Source: Pseudoalteromonas sp. Scap06
GTDB lineage: Bacteria; Pseudomonadota; Gammaproteobacteria; Enterobacterales; Alteromonadaceae
NCBI RefSeq assembly: GCF_013394165.1
Contig: NZ_CP041330.1
Coordinates: 3,154,501-3,218,500, forward strand
DNA length: 64,000 nucleotides
Direction of reading: 5' to 3'
Shown here: in pieces, positions 37,855 to 47,056 of the stretch
Layout: every line of letters begins with the position of its first letter
How positions within the stretch are numbered: position 1 is the first letter of the stretch
Program-made: the position numbers and the translations under genes
The notes under the pieces: model-generated
The model's input: the letters and a program-made list of their open reading frames with translations, nothing else
Databases searched by the model: none
What the model was told of the DNA's origin: nothing

Positions 37855-38562
37855 ATGAAAAAAATATTTAAACCAGTACGTAAACTTCATAAATGGTTGG
37901 GCTACTTATTAGGTTTACAAATTTTAGCTTGGTTGCTTGGCGGTTTAATTATGAGCGCTATTCCGCTTGAAAAAGTACATGGTAATCACCTAGCAACACG
38001 CACCCTAACCAACCCCTTTAAAAGCCATGATTACGTCGCATCAATTGATGATATCGTATCCCAAGTAACCAACCCGACTAAAATAATCTTTACGCATTTT
38101 TTATCCACCCCACTTATAACTGTAACCAGTGCCGGTAACCAACAAAGTTTTAATGGCATTACCGGGCAACCATTTAAAGCACCTAACAAACAGCAAATAA
38201 TTGCTAATGCACACGCACACTTACTTATTAATGCTCAACGAGTAAGCGCTGCTTTATTAGCTACAAGCCCACGAGAAAGCGGTTATAAAACAAATATATG
38301 GCAAGTGAAATTTAACGATACATTTAACACCACCCTCTATTTGTCATCAGACACAGGTAAAGTGATTACTGTTCGCAGTGATATTTGGCGAGTGTTTGAC
38401 TTCTTTTGGATGCTACACATTATGGATTACGATGAGCGCGAGGATTTTAACAACCCGTTACTCATTAGCTTTGCTGCCAGCAGTGTGTTTTTTAGTTTTA
38501 CTGGTTTTATTTTATTACTGCAAAACATCCGATTAAGAACAAGAAAACGTAAGCTATCCTGA
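37855..38562 (+). CDS. PepSY-domain membrane protein
   Basis: A 235-residue inner-membrane protein. Basic N-terminus with a membrane helix (LHKWLGYLLGLQILAWLLGGL), a periplasmic region containing two PepSY-like segments (SIDDIVSQVTNPTKIIF and TNIWQVKFNDTFNTTLYLSSDTG), then DIWRVFDFFWMLHIMDYDER and a final helix near 205-225. Proteins of this shape are often linked to iron-siderophore reduction or ferric uptake, but this one stands alone, so the role is open. No Fur box was recognised in the upstream region. Confidence 0.85.
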   Translation: MKKIFKPVRKLHKWLGYLLGLQILAWLLGGLIMSAIPLEKVHGNHLATRTLTNPFKSHDYVASIDDIVSQVTNPTKIIFTHFLSTPLITVTSAGNQQSFNGITGQPFKAPNKQQIIANAHAHLLINAQRVSAALLATSPRESGYKTNIWQVKFNDTFNTTLYLSSDTGKVITVRSDIWRVFDFFWMLHIMDYDEREDFNNPLLISFAASSVFFSFTGFILLLQNIRLRTRKRKLS

Positions 38563-38653
38563 GTTTTTAAGCAGGTTGTACAGAAAACTGATTTACCATT
38601 TAGGTTATTCTCTTTAAAATCGCGGCTCCTGTAGTTCACTAAAGTGATAGGAT

Positions 38654-39307
38654 ATGCCGCATTTTATTTTTGCGTTATTGCTTTGCGTTATCAGCTTTAC
38701 TATTAATGCTGAGCAATTTACTCGTTTTTCCAGTGCTAAAAAACACTTAATTAAAACCTTACCAACCAATGCAAAAAGTATCTATTGTGGTTGCGACATA
38801 AAACGTAAAGGCAAAAAGTTAGTACCCGATGCAACCCATTGTGGTTATGTGCCACGCAACACATTTACCCGTTCAGGTAACGTGAACCAACGCGCTCTGC
38901 GAATAGAATGGGAACATATTGTACCCGCTTGGGAGTTCGGTCATCAGTTACAATGCTGGCAAGATGGTGGACGTAAAAATTGCCGTAAAGTAAGTGCAAA
39001 GTTTCGCATGATGGAAGCTGATATTAACAATTTAGCTCCCGCAATCGGTGAAATTAACGCTGATCGTTCAAACTATCGCTTTGGCATGTTAGCCCAAAAT
39101 GCTAATCAATATGGTCGCTGTGAGGTTAAGGTTAATTTTAAACAACGCGTTATAGAGCCTCCGGTTTATGCACGTAAACGTATTGCCGATGCATACGCTT
39201 ACATGCAAAAAACTTATGGTTTAAAAATATCAAATCAACAACAAAAGCTGTTTAATGCGTGGCAACAACAAGCTTATGCCGCAAAAACCGACAGTAAAAA
39301 GCTGTAA
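38654..39307 (+). CDS. endA: Secreted endonuclease I (Dns/EndA family)
   Basis: A non-specific periplasmic or extracellular nuclease of 217 residues. Signal peptide MPHFIFALLLCVISFTINA is followed by FTRFSSAKKHL, the paired Cys region IYCGCDIKRKGKK, the catalytic motif RIEWEHIVPAWEFGHQ (His base, Glu/Asn metal ligands) and NNLAPAIGEINADRSNYRFG. All are as in Vibrio Dns/Vvn. The multiple Cys suggest disulfides formed outside the cytoplasm. It is convergent with hmpA. Confidence 0.93.
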   Translation: MPHFIFALLLCVISFTINAEQFTRFSSAKKHLIKTLPTNAKSIYCGCDIKRKGKKLVPDATHCGYVPRNTFTRSGNVNQRALRIEWEHIVPAWEFGHQLQCWQDGGRKNCRKVSAKFRMMEADINNLAPAIGEINADRSNYRFGMLAQNANQYGRCEVKVNFKQRVIEPPVYARKRIADAYAYMQKTYGLKISNQQQKLFNAWQQQAYAAKTDSKKL

Positions 39308-39314
39308 CTTATGT

Positions 39315-40496
39315 TTATAATGCTTGGTGTGGTCCAAATATTTCGTAATGAATATTCGAGCTCTGTACACCTAAGTCAAGTAGTTGGCCTTTTACATAAG
39401 CCATAAATGAAGCTGGTCCACACAAATAAAATGCCCCTTCGCTAATAGGCAGTGATGCTTCAAGCACAGATAAATCCATAAGACCTGTGTAATCACATCC
39501 CCCACCACCTTGATTAAACCAGGTTAAGGTTTTTAGTTGTGGATGCATAGCCGTTTGCTGAGCTAGGTAGTCTTTAAATGAATACTCCAAGCTATTTTCA
39601 CACGCGTGTAAGTAACTAATCGCTTGATTAGTATTGTCGCTCAATAGCGTTTGCAGCATAGCCATCATTGGGGTTTGGCCAACACCTGCAGAAATAAGCA
39701 CAACGGGGCTTGTTGCATCTTTCAAAAAGAAATCACCTGCTGGTGGGTATAGCTCTACTCGTGCGCCCTGCTCTAGTGAGTGTAAATAGTTAGACACCAC
39801 GCCAGGCTGTGGTTGGCACTCTTTTTTAACGCTAATACGATAGTTTTTAGCATTGCTCTTTTGCGAAATAGAATACTGGCGGATCTCTTCATATTCTGCC
39901 CCCTCAGGCTTAACTTTAATGCCAAGATATTGTCCTGGCTTGTGGGAAATAACAGCTTTGCCGTCTAAAGGTGTGAGGATAAAGCTGGTTACAAATTCAG
40001 ACTCAACATGTTTATGAGTAATTTCAAACTTCCGTGTACCTACCCAGCCACCATGATTATTTTTACTGTGTGTATACAACGCTGCTTCTTCGGTAATACA
40101 AATATCAGCCAGTAGGTTATAAGCTTCTCGCCATGCGTATTCAACATCAGCTGTAAACTGATCAGGAATAAGCTCTTTAAGTGTGCCGATCAAATGCGCC
40201 CCTACAATAGGGTAGTGTTCGGGTAAAATATTCAAGCTGGTATGCTTATGGTTAATTCTAGCTAATGCCTCTTTTAACACGGCTAAATTATCAATATTTT
40301 GCGCATACGCAGCCAAGGCATTAAATAATGCAAATTGCTGACGACCCGTTTCTTGGTTAGTCATATTAAAAATATGTTTAAGTTCCGGGTTATGGCTAAA
40401 CATGCGCTTATAAAAATGATCGGTGACGGCTGTGCCCGCTTCTGCAAGTAATGGAGCTGTACTTTTTACAATCTCAATAGTTTTTTCAGATAACAT
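39315..40496 (-). CDS. hmp: Flavohemoprotein Hmp, nitric oxide dioxygenase
   Basis: Hmp converts nitric oxide and oxygen to nitrate using NAD(P)H. The 393 residues contain the globin domain (1-140; proximal His in the segment ARINHKHTSLNILPEHYPIVG), a FAD domain with RQYSISQKSN, and the NAD domain with ISAGVGQTPMMAML and YLCGPASFMA. It is cytoplasmic. It lies 20 bases downstream of nnrS in the same direction, and both are divergent from norR, consistent with a nitric-oxide-induced operon. Confidence 0.96.
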   Translation of the reverse strand: MLSEKTIEIVKSTAPLLAEAGTAVTDHFYKRMFSHNPELKHIFNMTNQETGRQQFALFNALAAYAQNIDNLAVLKEALARINHKHTSLNILPEHYPIVGAHLIGTLKELIPDQFTADVEYAWREAYNLLADICITEEAALYTHSKNNHGGWVGTRKFEITHKHVESEFVTSFILTPLDGKAVISHKPGQYLGIKVKPEGAEYEEIRQYSISQKSNAKNYRISVKKECQPQPGVVSNYLHSLEQGARVELYPPAGDFFLKDATSPVVLISAGVGQTPMMAMLQTLLSDNTNQAISYLHACENSLEYSFKDYLAQQTAMHPQLKTLTWFNQGGGGCDYTGLMDLSVLEASLPISEGAFYLCGPASFMAYVKGQLLDLGVQSSNIHYEIFGPHQAL

Positions 40497-40516
40497 TTTG
40501 GTTTCCTATGGGTGAA

Positions 40517-41749
40517 CTAACCACGACGCCCATCAACACGACGCCGCGTTAATATAGGAGTGCAGTGAATTAAAAATAATAAAAAGGCCAGTAACCAAAG
40601 CACAGCACTGATCTGCCAAGCTAGGTGTGGCCCAATAAAAGACGGGAGAAAAGCACGAATAATTGCGGCACTAAACACCAATACAAATGCAAGATTCATA
40701 AAACCAGGAATACTAAGTGAGCGACCGGTATGTCCTAGTGATACCCGTGTCATCATGGCTAAAATCATCATGCCGATACCACCAATAGTGATAAAATGCA
40801 GCGCGTCTTTAAACAGTATTGCACTGCTATAAAAACTGATTGCCACTAACATTAAACCTATACCTAAAGCTAAATACGCAAAGTGTAACGACCATAATAA
40901 TGGGACTTTTAGGACTTGCTTGTTCCACCAGCAAACACCGCGAACTAAATGCAAAAACGCTGCACTCATCACAACTAGTGCCGGGTTAATTACAGTGAAA
41001 AATAATTTACTAATAAAAAATAATGCTATCGCCAATACCGATAAGTATAAAATAGCTTTATCTATGTTTGGTGTGCGTACCTGCTTAGATAAGCCCAGCC
41101 CTTTGGCAGTAAAAAAGGGTAATACACGCCCAGCTACAACCCCCACCAACAAACTTATAACCAGTACTGCGGTATCAACCATTACAAGCGCTAGCTGCGT
41201 TTGGTTTTTTAGCACTAGTATTAAATACAACATATTGAGCGTACATAAAAATGAAAGAATAAATAAAAACAAGTAGTTGCGTTTACTGCTCGCTTTTATC
41301 AACATGCTGGCTAACACTATGATTACCGAGAGCCACCAAACAACTTGTAAAATCAGTACCGCATAAACATTAAACTGATCAATGCTAGGCACAACTACAA
41401 AAAAACTAAGCCGTGCACTAAGCCATATTAGGCTAAGCCACATCAATGGTTTACCGTTAATACTTGCAACACCGGTCCATGTTTGTGCTGCAGTAAGTAA
41501 AAAGCCAGCCACAACCACGCCCGCAAAACCAAATAACATTTCATGTGCATGCCACAAATTAGCAGGCATAACTAAATACCACTGTGCATCGCCACTTAAA
41601 ATAAGTAACCAATAACCCACAGATAAACACGCTAGTGATCCACCAGCTAAAAAAAAGGGTCTAAATGCCAACATCCATAATGACCATTGTGATACCTGAT
41701 GAAATGCGACCTGCGCTGGCATAGGTTCGGCTAAGTTTATGGGCTTCAT
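40517..41749 (-). CDS. nnrS: NnrS family membrane protein
   Basis: A 410-residue heme- and copper-containing membrane protein family that relieves nitrosative stress in Vibrio cholerae. About 12 helices are visible, with conserved LWHAHEMLFGFAGVVVAGFLLTA near residue 65, GRVLPFFTAKGLG, and HFITIGGIGMMILAMMTRVSLGHTG split across the C-terminal half. The start ATG overlaps the stop of the upstream small gene as TAATG. It is the middle gene of the putative three-gene operon. Confidence 0.93.
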   Translation of the reverse strand: MKPINLAEPMPAQVAFHQVSQWSLWMLAFRPFFLAGGSLACLSVGYWLLILSGDAQWYLVMPANLWHAHEMLFGFAGVVVAGFLLTAAQTWTGVASINGKPLMWLSLIWLSARLSFFVVVPSIDQFNVYAVLILQVVWWLSVIIVLASMLIKASSKRNYLFLFILSFLCTLNMLYLILVLKNQTQLALVMVDTAVLVISLLVGVVAGRVLPFFTAKGLGLSKQVRTPNIDKAILYLSVLAIALFFISKLFFTVINPALVVMSAAFLHLVRGVCWWNKQVLKVPLLWSLHFAYLALGIGLMLVAISFYSSAILFKDALHFITIGGIGMMILAMMTRVSLGHTGRSLSIPGFMNLAFVLVFSAAIIRAFLPSFIGPHLAWQISAVLWLLAFLLFLIHCTPILTRRRVDGRRG

Positions 41750-42018
41750 TAGCGCACCTCCTGCCCCAGTCCATGCTGCGCCACACAGCGCAGTACGTAA
41801 CTCACTTTGACAATCGCCGCGAGGACAATCGTGCTAATGTGTGCAAAAATTTGTACCGGTATAGAAAAGTAGCCTGCATAGGGATAACTTATTAACAACG
41901 TAATCAACACCCCAAATACGCTAATACATAGCATCTTATTTGCATGAGATAGCAAACGGTAATACAGAGAATTAGACTTCACTGAATAATTAACCTGTCC
42001 TAAAAAAATACTGCTCAT
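41749..42018 (-). CDS. Small membrane protein, first gene of the nnrS-hmp operon
   Basis: An 89-residue protein with two helices (about 30-48 and 52-78) and a Cys/His-containing tail (LRCVAQHGLGQEV). The ATG at 42018 is chosen; earlier codons up to 42150 would overlap norR and the presumed promoter. Small proteins of this kind precede nnrS in some marine gammaproteobacteria. Function unknown; co-regulation with nitric oxide defence is inferred from the one-base overlap with nnrS. Confidence 0.7.
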   Translation of the reverse strand: MSSIFLGQVNYSVKSNSLYYRLLSHANKMLCISVFGVLITLLISYPYAGYFSIPVQIFAHISTIVLAAIVKVSYVLRCVAQHGLGQEVR

Positions 42019-42052
42019 AACAACCCCAATAACTGCTTTCGTTATTTTGTTA

Positions 42053-42070
42053 TTACACAGACCATGCCAA
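42053..42070 (-). promoter_or_regulatory. Possible sigma-54 promoter for the nnrS-hmp operon
   Basis: On the minus strand TTGGCATGGTCTGTGT (from 42070 down) has a good -24 half (TGGCAT) and a poor -12 half (GTGT rather than TTGC). It lies about 35-50 bases upstream of the small membrane gene and 55-110 bases from the two NorR-like sites, which suits a sigma-54 activator. Tentative. Confidence 0.35.
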
Positions 42071-42123
42071 TTAAATAAACACTTTAAATTCAATGCATTA
42101 TTTAATTTCACTTTACAAAAAGA

Positions 42124-42177
42124 GTCTTTATGACCTACTATAAAAACCAATTAAATACACTAACAGGTCATTTTGAC
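42124..42177. promoter_or_regulatory. Two NorR-like binding sites, GT-N7-AC
   Basis: GTCTTTATGAC at 42124-42134 and GTCATTTTGAC at 42167-42177 both fit the NorR enhancer pattern GT-N7-AC; the second is a better palindrome. They are 43 bases apart. They lie in the divergent region between norR and the nnrS operon, and the second ends immediately before the chosen norR start. Confidence 0.6.
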
Positions 42178-43743
42178 ATGAACCAGCAATTCAACCTGAC
42201 TCAAGTTGCCTTGGAGCTTGCACAAAGCACCTTACATGCCCACAGTTTTGAGCAGCTCTTAGCCACAGTTGAACGTGTTATTCCAAGTGATGCTAGCGCT
42301 TTGTTAATTCGCCAAGGCGAGCAATTAAAGCCTTTAGCGATTAAAGGTTTAATGCCTGATAGCTTAGGCAGGCGCTTTAACATTGCAGAGCATCCTCGCC
42401 TTGATGCTATTTGTAATCACCGCTTGGCACTGCAATTTGCACATGACTGCCCGCTCCCAGACCCATATGACGGCTTACTACTAGCTAAAACGGGTGATAT
42501 TCCAGTGCATGCCTGCTTAGGGTTACCGCTTTATGATAAAGATTCGCTGCTTGGTATTTTGACCTTTGATAGCCTAAACGCTGATGCGTTTGACGGCATT
42601 ACCGCTGATACGCTTAATACCTTACAAACCTTGTGCAGTGCGCACTTTAAAACAGCCCTAGAGCTTGCCCATTACAAACAACATGCCCAGCACTCAAGTG
42701 AATTAGTACAAGCGTTAAACCGTGAGGCGCTCAAGCGTGATGGTGGTGAAATTATTGGCCAAAGCCCAGTAATACAAACCCTTAAAAACGAAATAAAGCT
42801 GGTTGCAGCCTCTAATTTTAGTGTATTAATTTTAGGTGATACTGGGGTCGGCAAAGAGTTGGTGGCGCGTAATATTCACTTGCATTCAGCACGCAAAGAT
42901 CAGCCATTGATCCATTTAAATTGTGCATCACTGCCTGAAAACCTCGCCGAAAGTGAATTTTTTGGCCATGCAAAAGGCGCCTTTACGGGGGCACAAAATG
43001 CTCGCCAAGGTAAGTTTCAATTAGCCGATGGCGGTACCTTATTTTTGGATGAAATAGGCGAGCTACCACTGGCAATGCAAAGTAAATTATTACGGGTACT
43101 GCAAAGTGGCGAAGTACAAACCGTTGGTGAAGACGAACTTAAATATGTTGATGTTAGAGTGATTGCAGCCACTAACCGTGACTTGAAACACGAAGTAGAA
43201 CAGGGGCGATTTCGCGCCGACTTATATCATCGCCTAAGTGTGTACCCGTTAAGCGTAGCGCCTTTAAAAGCCCGTGATGAAGATGTTATTTTATTAGCCG
43301 GTTATTTTTTGGAAAAAACAGCTCGCAAGCTTGCGATTAAACAGCTAAAACTCAGCATTGAAACGCAATTACTGCTAAAAAAATATGACTGGCCTGGCAA
43401 TGTAAGAGAGCTGGAACATGTTATTAATCGCGCCGCATTAAAAGCTAAACAGCATCAATGGCAGCAGCCAATTATTACTATTGAGCCAGAGCATTGCGAG
43501 CTAAATTTAAACGCTATTAACACCTTAGATCTTGAACACTCAAACCAGCTTGCAACCACACCTTTAACAAACAACATTTCGTTAAAACAAGCCACCGATA
43601 CTTACACTCAGCAGCTTATTATACAGCAACTTAAACAACATAATTATAACTGGGCAAGCACAGCGCGAAGTTTACAGGTCGACCGCGCTAACTTAACGCG
43701 GCTAGCCAAGCGCTTGGGTATTTCTATAAAAAAGTCGTTGTAG
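42178..43743 (+). CDS. norR: NorR nitric-oxide-responsive sigma-54 activator
   Basis: NorR senses nitric oxide at a non-heme iron in its GAF domain and activates sigma-54 promoters. The 521 residues show a GAF domain (about 20-165), an AAA+ domain with Walker [15 protein letters not shown] near residue 220 and the sigma-54 contact loop GAFTGA near 267, and a C-terminal Fis-type helix-turn-helix ([22 protein letters not shown]). The ATG at 42178 aligns with E. coli NorR; an ATG at 42130 would add 16 residues and read through a NorR-like site. Divergent from the nnrS-hmp operon. Confidence 0.92.
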   Translation: MNQQFNLTQVALELAQSTLHAHSFEQLLATVERVIPSDASALLIRQGEQLKPLAIKGLMPDSLGRRFNIAEHPRLDAICNHRLALQFAHDCPLPDPYDGLLLAKTGDIPVHACLGLPLYDKDSLLGILTFDSLNADAFDGITADTLNTLQTLCSAHFKTALELAHYKQHAQHSSELVQALNREALKRDGGEIIGQSPVIQTLKNEIKLVAASNFSVLILGDTGVGKELVARNIHLHSARKDQPLIHLNCASLPENLAESEFFGHAKGAFTGAQNARQGKFQLADGGTLFLDEIGELPLAMQSKLLRVLQSGEVQTVGEDELKYVDVRVIAATNRDLKHEVEQGRFRADLYHRLSVYPLSVAPLKARDEDVILLAGYFLEKTARKLAIKQLKLSIETQLLLKKYDWPGNVRELEHVINRAALKAKQHQWQQPIITIEPEHCELNLNAINTLDLEHSNQLATTPLTNNISLKQATDTYTQQLIIQQLKQHNYNWASTARSLQVDRANLTRLAKRLGISIKKSL

Positions 43744-43748
43744 CTTTT

Positions 43749-44645
43749 TTAACTTAATTTACGCTGCTTAAAATAGGTTTTTAATAACTGACTAAACGCT
43801 TGCACTTTCGCAGTACGATGCACTAAATGGTGCGTCACTAACCATAAGTCAGTAGGCCAACTTAGTTCGTTAGGTAATACAGGCACTAAATCAGAGTATT
43901 GCGCTGCAACATCATGTTGTAATCCGCCAATCCCTAGCCCCTTAACGATGGCGCGAGTAGCCTCTGAGGTTTCTGATACTCTAAGTTTAACTTGCGACGA
44001 GGGAATATTTTCATCAACCCACGCAAAATAAGGCACTTTGCCATTATAACCCGCGACTCCTGATACAAAATTATGCACCGAGAGTTGTGCTAACGTTTGT
44101 GGCAAGCCATAACGATTTATGTAATGTTTTGAAGCATAAAATCCTGACGAGAGTGCCGCTAAATGCTGAGCAATATAATCACCTTCATCCGGCCTGGGCC
44201 CTGCTCTTACAGCGATATGTGCTTGGCCATGGTCTAAGCGCAAACGCTTTTGATCCATAATCACTTGTAATTGCACTTGCGGATGCAAGGTCTGAAACTG
44301 CTCACATACCTCACTTAATACATCTATAAAACCACTCACAGTGGTAAGTAACAAGCTACCTTGTAAGGTACTATCTGCTGCAATTATGTCACTGTGTAAG
44401 CGTTCTAGCTCACCATTAATTGCTTGTGCTGTGGTAAATAACTTAGCGCCAATCTCTGTGACTTTGTAGCCACGAGCATGTCGGTGGAATAATCGCGCAT
44501 CTAAGCTTTTCTCTAAGTTATTTATTCGCCTGAGCACCGTACTGTGATGAATATCTAGTGCTTCGGCAGCTGCAGTTAAAGTGCCTAAACGCGCCACCTC
44601 ATAAGCAACCTTAAGATCTTGCCAATCATCAAATTGAATTGCCAT
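43749..44645 (-). CDS. LysR family transcriptional regulator
   Basis: A 298-residue regulator. The N-terminal winged helix is clear (DDWQDLKVAYEVARLGTLTA followed by AAEALDIHHSTVLRRINNLE), and a substrate-binding domain follows (SLLLTTVSGFIDVLSEVCEQF). The ATG at 44645 is chosen over a GTG at 44654. It is divergent from the FMN reductase gene, so that gene is the likely target. The inducer is unknown. Confidence 0.92.
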   Translation of the reverse strand: MAIQFDDWQDLKVAYEVARLGTLTAAAEALDIHHSTVLRRINNLEKSLDARLFHRHARGYKVTEIGAKLFTTAQAINGELERLHSDIIAADSTLQGSLLLTTVSGFIDVLSEVCEQFQTLHPQVQLQVIMDQKRLRLDHGQAHIAVRAGPRPDEGDYIAQHLAALSSGFYASKHYINRYGLPQTLAQLSVHNFVSGVAGYNGKVPYFAWVDENIPSSQVKLRVSETSEATRAIVKGLGIGGLQHDVAAQYSDLVPVLPNELSWPTDLWLVTHHLVHRTAKVQAFSQLLKTYFKQRKLS

Positions 44646-44672
44646 AGTAACCACTTTTTAAATTGTGCATAT

Positions 44673-44691
44673 ACGCACACAAGTTTTGCGT
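44673..44691. promoter_or_regulatory. Dyad in the LysR/FMN reductase gap
   Basis: ACGCA at 44673-44677 and TGCGT at 44687-44691 form an inverted repeat with a nine-base spacer, a layout common for LysR-type regulator sites. It is 28 bases from the LysR start and 72 from the reductase start. Tentative. Confidence 0.4.
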
Positions 44692-44762
44692 TTATTTGGC
44701 TTTTCTGCAAGCAATTATTTGTTAAAGTCACTGCTGTACACAATCAACATTAGGATCAGCTC

Positions 44763-45329
44763 ATGACTACACCAAAAATTATTGCCCTAGCAGGTAGCTT
44801 ACGTAAAGACAGCTTTAATCAAAAACTTATTAATGAAGCAGCTCGTTTTGCACTAGAAAGTGGCGCTGAAGTGGAAGTGATCAAACTCGCAGACTTAGCC
44901 ATACCTATGTTTGATGAAGATTTAGAAGCACAAGGCACACCGGCCGGCGTACAACAATTAAAAGACAAGCTGCGCACAGCAGATGGTATTTTACTGGCCA
45001 GCCCAGAATATAATGGTTCTATCACCGCAGTGTTAAAAAATGCCATTGATTGGGCGTCGCGCACCGAACAAGGTGCAGAGCCTGCATTTGCAAATAAAGT
45101 AACCGCTTTATATGCAGCATCACCGGGTGGACTTGGCGGCTTACGTGGGTTGAATCACGTGCGTGATATTTTATCTGGCATTGGCAGCTTAGTATTAGCT
45201 AACCAACTGGCAGTACCGGCTATTCATACTTTATTAGACGAAAATGGCCGTATTAACGACCCCGCTACCGCTGAAAAAGTGGCCGGCCTTGCACAGCAGT
45301 TAGTTAGCGTAGCGAGTAAGCTAAAATAA
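44763..45329 (+). CDS. NADPH-dependent FMN reductase / quinone reductase
   Basis: A 188-residue flavodoxin-fold enzyme. ALAGSLRKDSFNQKLINEA is the FMN phosphate loop and ASPEYNGSITAVLKNAIDWAS the conserved flavin motif; ASPGGLGGLRGLNHVRDIL completes the family pattern. Members (ChrR, YieF, AzoR-like) reduce quinones, chromate or azo dyes with NAD(P)H. Substrate is not evident. It is divergent from a LysR gene that probably controls it. Confidence 0.93.
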   Translation: MTTPKIIALAGSLRKDSFNQKLINEAARFALESGAEVEVIKLADLAIPMFDEDLEAQGTPAGVQQLKDKLRTADGILLASPEYNGSITAVLKNAIDWASRTEQGAEPAFANKVTALYAASPGGLGGLRGLNHVRDILSGIGSLVLANQLAVPAIHTLLDENGRINDPATAEKVAGLAQQLVSVASKLK

Positions 45330-45336
45330 GCAGCGG

Positions 45337-45780
45337 CTATAACTTTGTTGCTGCAAGCTTTGCAGCAATAAAGTCTTCATGGGTAACATACAACAAGTTT
45401 GCAACACGACGAATAACGTACTCTTCTTGAGGATCAAGTTCACCATCCGCGTACGCCAAGCGCCAAAGTAGCTCAACTATATCAATACGTTGCTGTGCAC
45501 TGCATTGATTATTAATTTGCTTAGAAAATTGAAAATAATCAATGGCATCATCTAAACTTGAGCTTGCTTGTTCGGTTAACTCATCTACTGCTTCATCAGT
45601 TAAATCAAAATATTTTTTTAATGTCAGACTTAGCGTATGTTGTTCATCTGCCTGTAAATCGTTATCCGCTCGCATTACTTCAATTAATAACGCTGCAACC
45701 GCTGTTTTTAAATCATGTTGTTCAATATCATAATCTTGCTGATCAATACTCGAAAAAAGCTGTTTAATTTGCTTGAACAT
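45337..45780 (-). CDS. TerB family protein
   Basis: A 147-residue cytoplasmic helical protein with two TerB-like halves: LKTAVAALLIEVMRADNDLQ and IDIVELLWRLAYADGELDPQEEYVIRRVANLL. The conserved acidic residues (ADNDLQADE, ADGELDPQE) resemble the metal-binding sites of TerB. The family is named for tellurite resistance, but solitary members have no proven role. The start is the ATG at 45780. It is convergent with the FMN reductase gene, seven bases apart. Confidence 0.88.
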   Translation of the reverse strand: MFKQIKQLFSSIDQQDYDIEQHDLKTAVAALLIEVMRADNDLQADEQHTLSLTLKKYFDLTDEAVDELTEQASSSLDDAIDYFQFSKQINNQCSAQQRIDIVELLWRLAYADGELDPQEEYVIRRVANLLYVTHEDFIAAKLAATKL

Positions 45781-45875
45781 CACATTTCCCCTTTTTGGGT
45801 GTTAGACTTATATAATAACGGGTGTAATAGATATGCTGATCACACTACCCAATATCAAGATGGAGTTAAAGGTTT

Positions 45876-46256
45876 ATGAGTAGAAAAGCTAATCATTATC
45901 TATATGGAAGTATTAGCTGGGTGTTTTTAACAGCATGTTTGAATGTGTCGGCAGAACAAACTGAAATGCAGCGGCTATATGACTTTGATGAAAAGGTGCA
46001 TTACAAACAAACTCAAATAGACACTAACAACTATCATCTAGAGATCCAATCTGATGACTACCCACATTTTAAAAACCAAAGTGTGTTTTTATTGCGCCAC
46101 GCTAACCGCTTATGTCGCGATAACCCTTTTATGTTAAAAGTAACCGAAGGGGTGCAAGAGTATGAACGTTTTCCAACTAAACCACGCGCTTATCAGCCAC
46201 CACTGAGTGTATTTGTGCAGTGTGAAATACCCGCAGAAAAAACCTCAAAAAAATAA
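45876..46256 (+). CDS. Small exported protein, unknown function
   Basis: A 126-residue protein with an N-terminal hydrophobic stretch (LYGSISWVFLTACLNVSAEQ), probably a signal peptide; the Cys in FLTAC could also be a lipobox. The mature part has a Tyr/His-rich region and two Cys (NRLCRDNPF and VFVQCEIP) that may form a disulfide. No family recognised. A ribosome site AAAGG precedes the ATG. Divergent from the TerB gene. Confidence 0.65.
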   Translation: MSRKANHYLYGSISWVFLTACLNVSAEQTEMQRLYDFDEKVHYKQTQIDTNNYHLEIQSDDYPHFKNQSVFLLRHANRLCRDNPFMLKVTEGVQEYERFPTKPRAYQPPLSVFVQCEIPAEKTSKK

Positions 46257-46271
46257 CCCCTCTTTACTTTT

Positions 46272-46312
46272 CAGTAAGCCACTGAGTATTAAAACAGCCA
46301 GTGGCTTTACTG
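46272..46312. terminator. Hairpin between convergent genes
   Basis: CAGTAAGCCACTG (46272-46284) pairs with CAGTGGCTTTACTG (46299-46312) with one bulged base. It lies between the stops of two convergent genes; flanking T runs are weak, so it may be a bidirectional terminator. Confidence 0.55.
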
Positions 46313-46321
46313 ACGCTGAGT

Positions 46322-46918
46322 TTAGTTAACGCTATATCCCCACGGCGCAGCCGGTGGTGTGATAGGCTTAGTTAAATCAAAGTCAACGCGGAATTCGCGA
46401 CCTTGGCGAATGAGTCGGTAAGTAAACTTTTCAGGATAAATATACATTTGCCATGTATTGCCTACCGATTGTGGTATGCCTTGGCTAACAAATAACTCTT
46501 TTGAATACTGATCAGCAGGGAATGACTGCATGTTAGCAAAACCCGCATCAAGCGTATGACCACCATACATAGTAGACACATCATCGCTGCCATCTTGATG
46601 GCGGTGATCGTGCTTTAAACTCAACCCACTGCCTGTTTTAGTAATGATCCACGTACGTGAGGCATCATCACCCACATGAAACGGCACTTGTAGCTCACGT
46701 TCATTACACTTACGCACATGCATAACTAATTTTTTATCGGCAAATGAACTCGGCCCTGTGGCATTATCAACCGTTACTTTACCTTCAAAAGCTTTACCAC
46801 AATGGGCAGCAATGTTATCAAAAAAGCCATCATGGCTTGGAATTGATACTAAAGGTGCTGGGCGTGCTATTGCAGCGGTTGATGCAAGCATTAGTGCTGC
46901 AGCTGTTAATAATTTCAT
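46322..46918 (-). CDS. Exported protein of unknown function
   Basis: A 198-residue protein with a clear signal peptide (MKLLTAAALMLASTAAIARP). The mature part contains two Cys (NIAAHCGKAFEGKV and VRKCNERELQVPF) and a His/Asp-rich segment LKHDHRHQDGSDDVSTMYGG. The C-terminus (QMYIYPEKFTYRLIRQGREF) looks like a beta-rich periplasmic or surface domain. I recognise no named family, and no operon partner is present. Confidence 0.72.
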   Translation of the reverse strand: MKLLTAAALMLASTAAIARPAPLVSIPSHDGFFDNIAAHCGKAFEGKVTVDNATGPSSFADKKLVMHVRKCNERELQVPFHVGDDASRTWIITKTGSGLSLKHDHRHQDGSDDVSTMYGGHTLDAGFANMQSFPADQYSKELFVSQGIPQSVGNTWQMYIYPEKFTYRLIRQGREFRVDFDLTKPITPPAAPWGYSVN

Positions 46919-47056
46919 AATGTATCCCTAAATAAAATTTTAGCTTAGGCTAATGGTTTAATGGACATAAAGAAAACAATTACGATAAGCTGCTATACGG
47001 CGAGTAAGAATAAATCTAACCATAATGATTAGTTTCGTTAAAGCTGCTCTAAATTG

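Noticed and set aside
42019..42150. N-terminal extension of the small gene before nnrS
   Set aside because: It overlaps the norR 5' region and the putative NorR sites; the internal ATG gives a typical two-helix protein.
46919..47056. Possible attachment site or direct repeats bordering the two-gene cassette
   Set aside because: Comparing the left and right spacers by eye showed no repeat long enough to be convincing.
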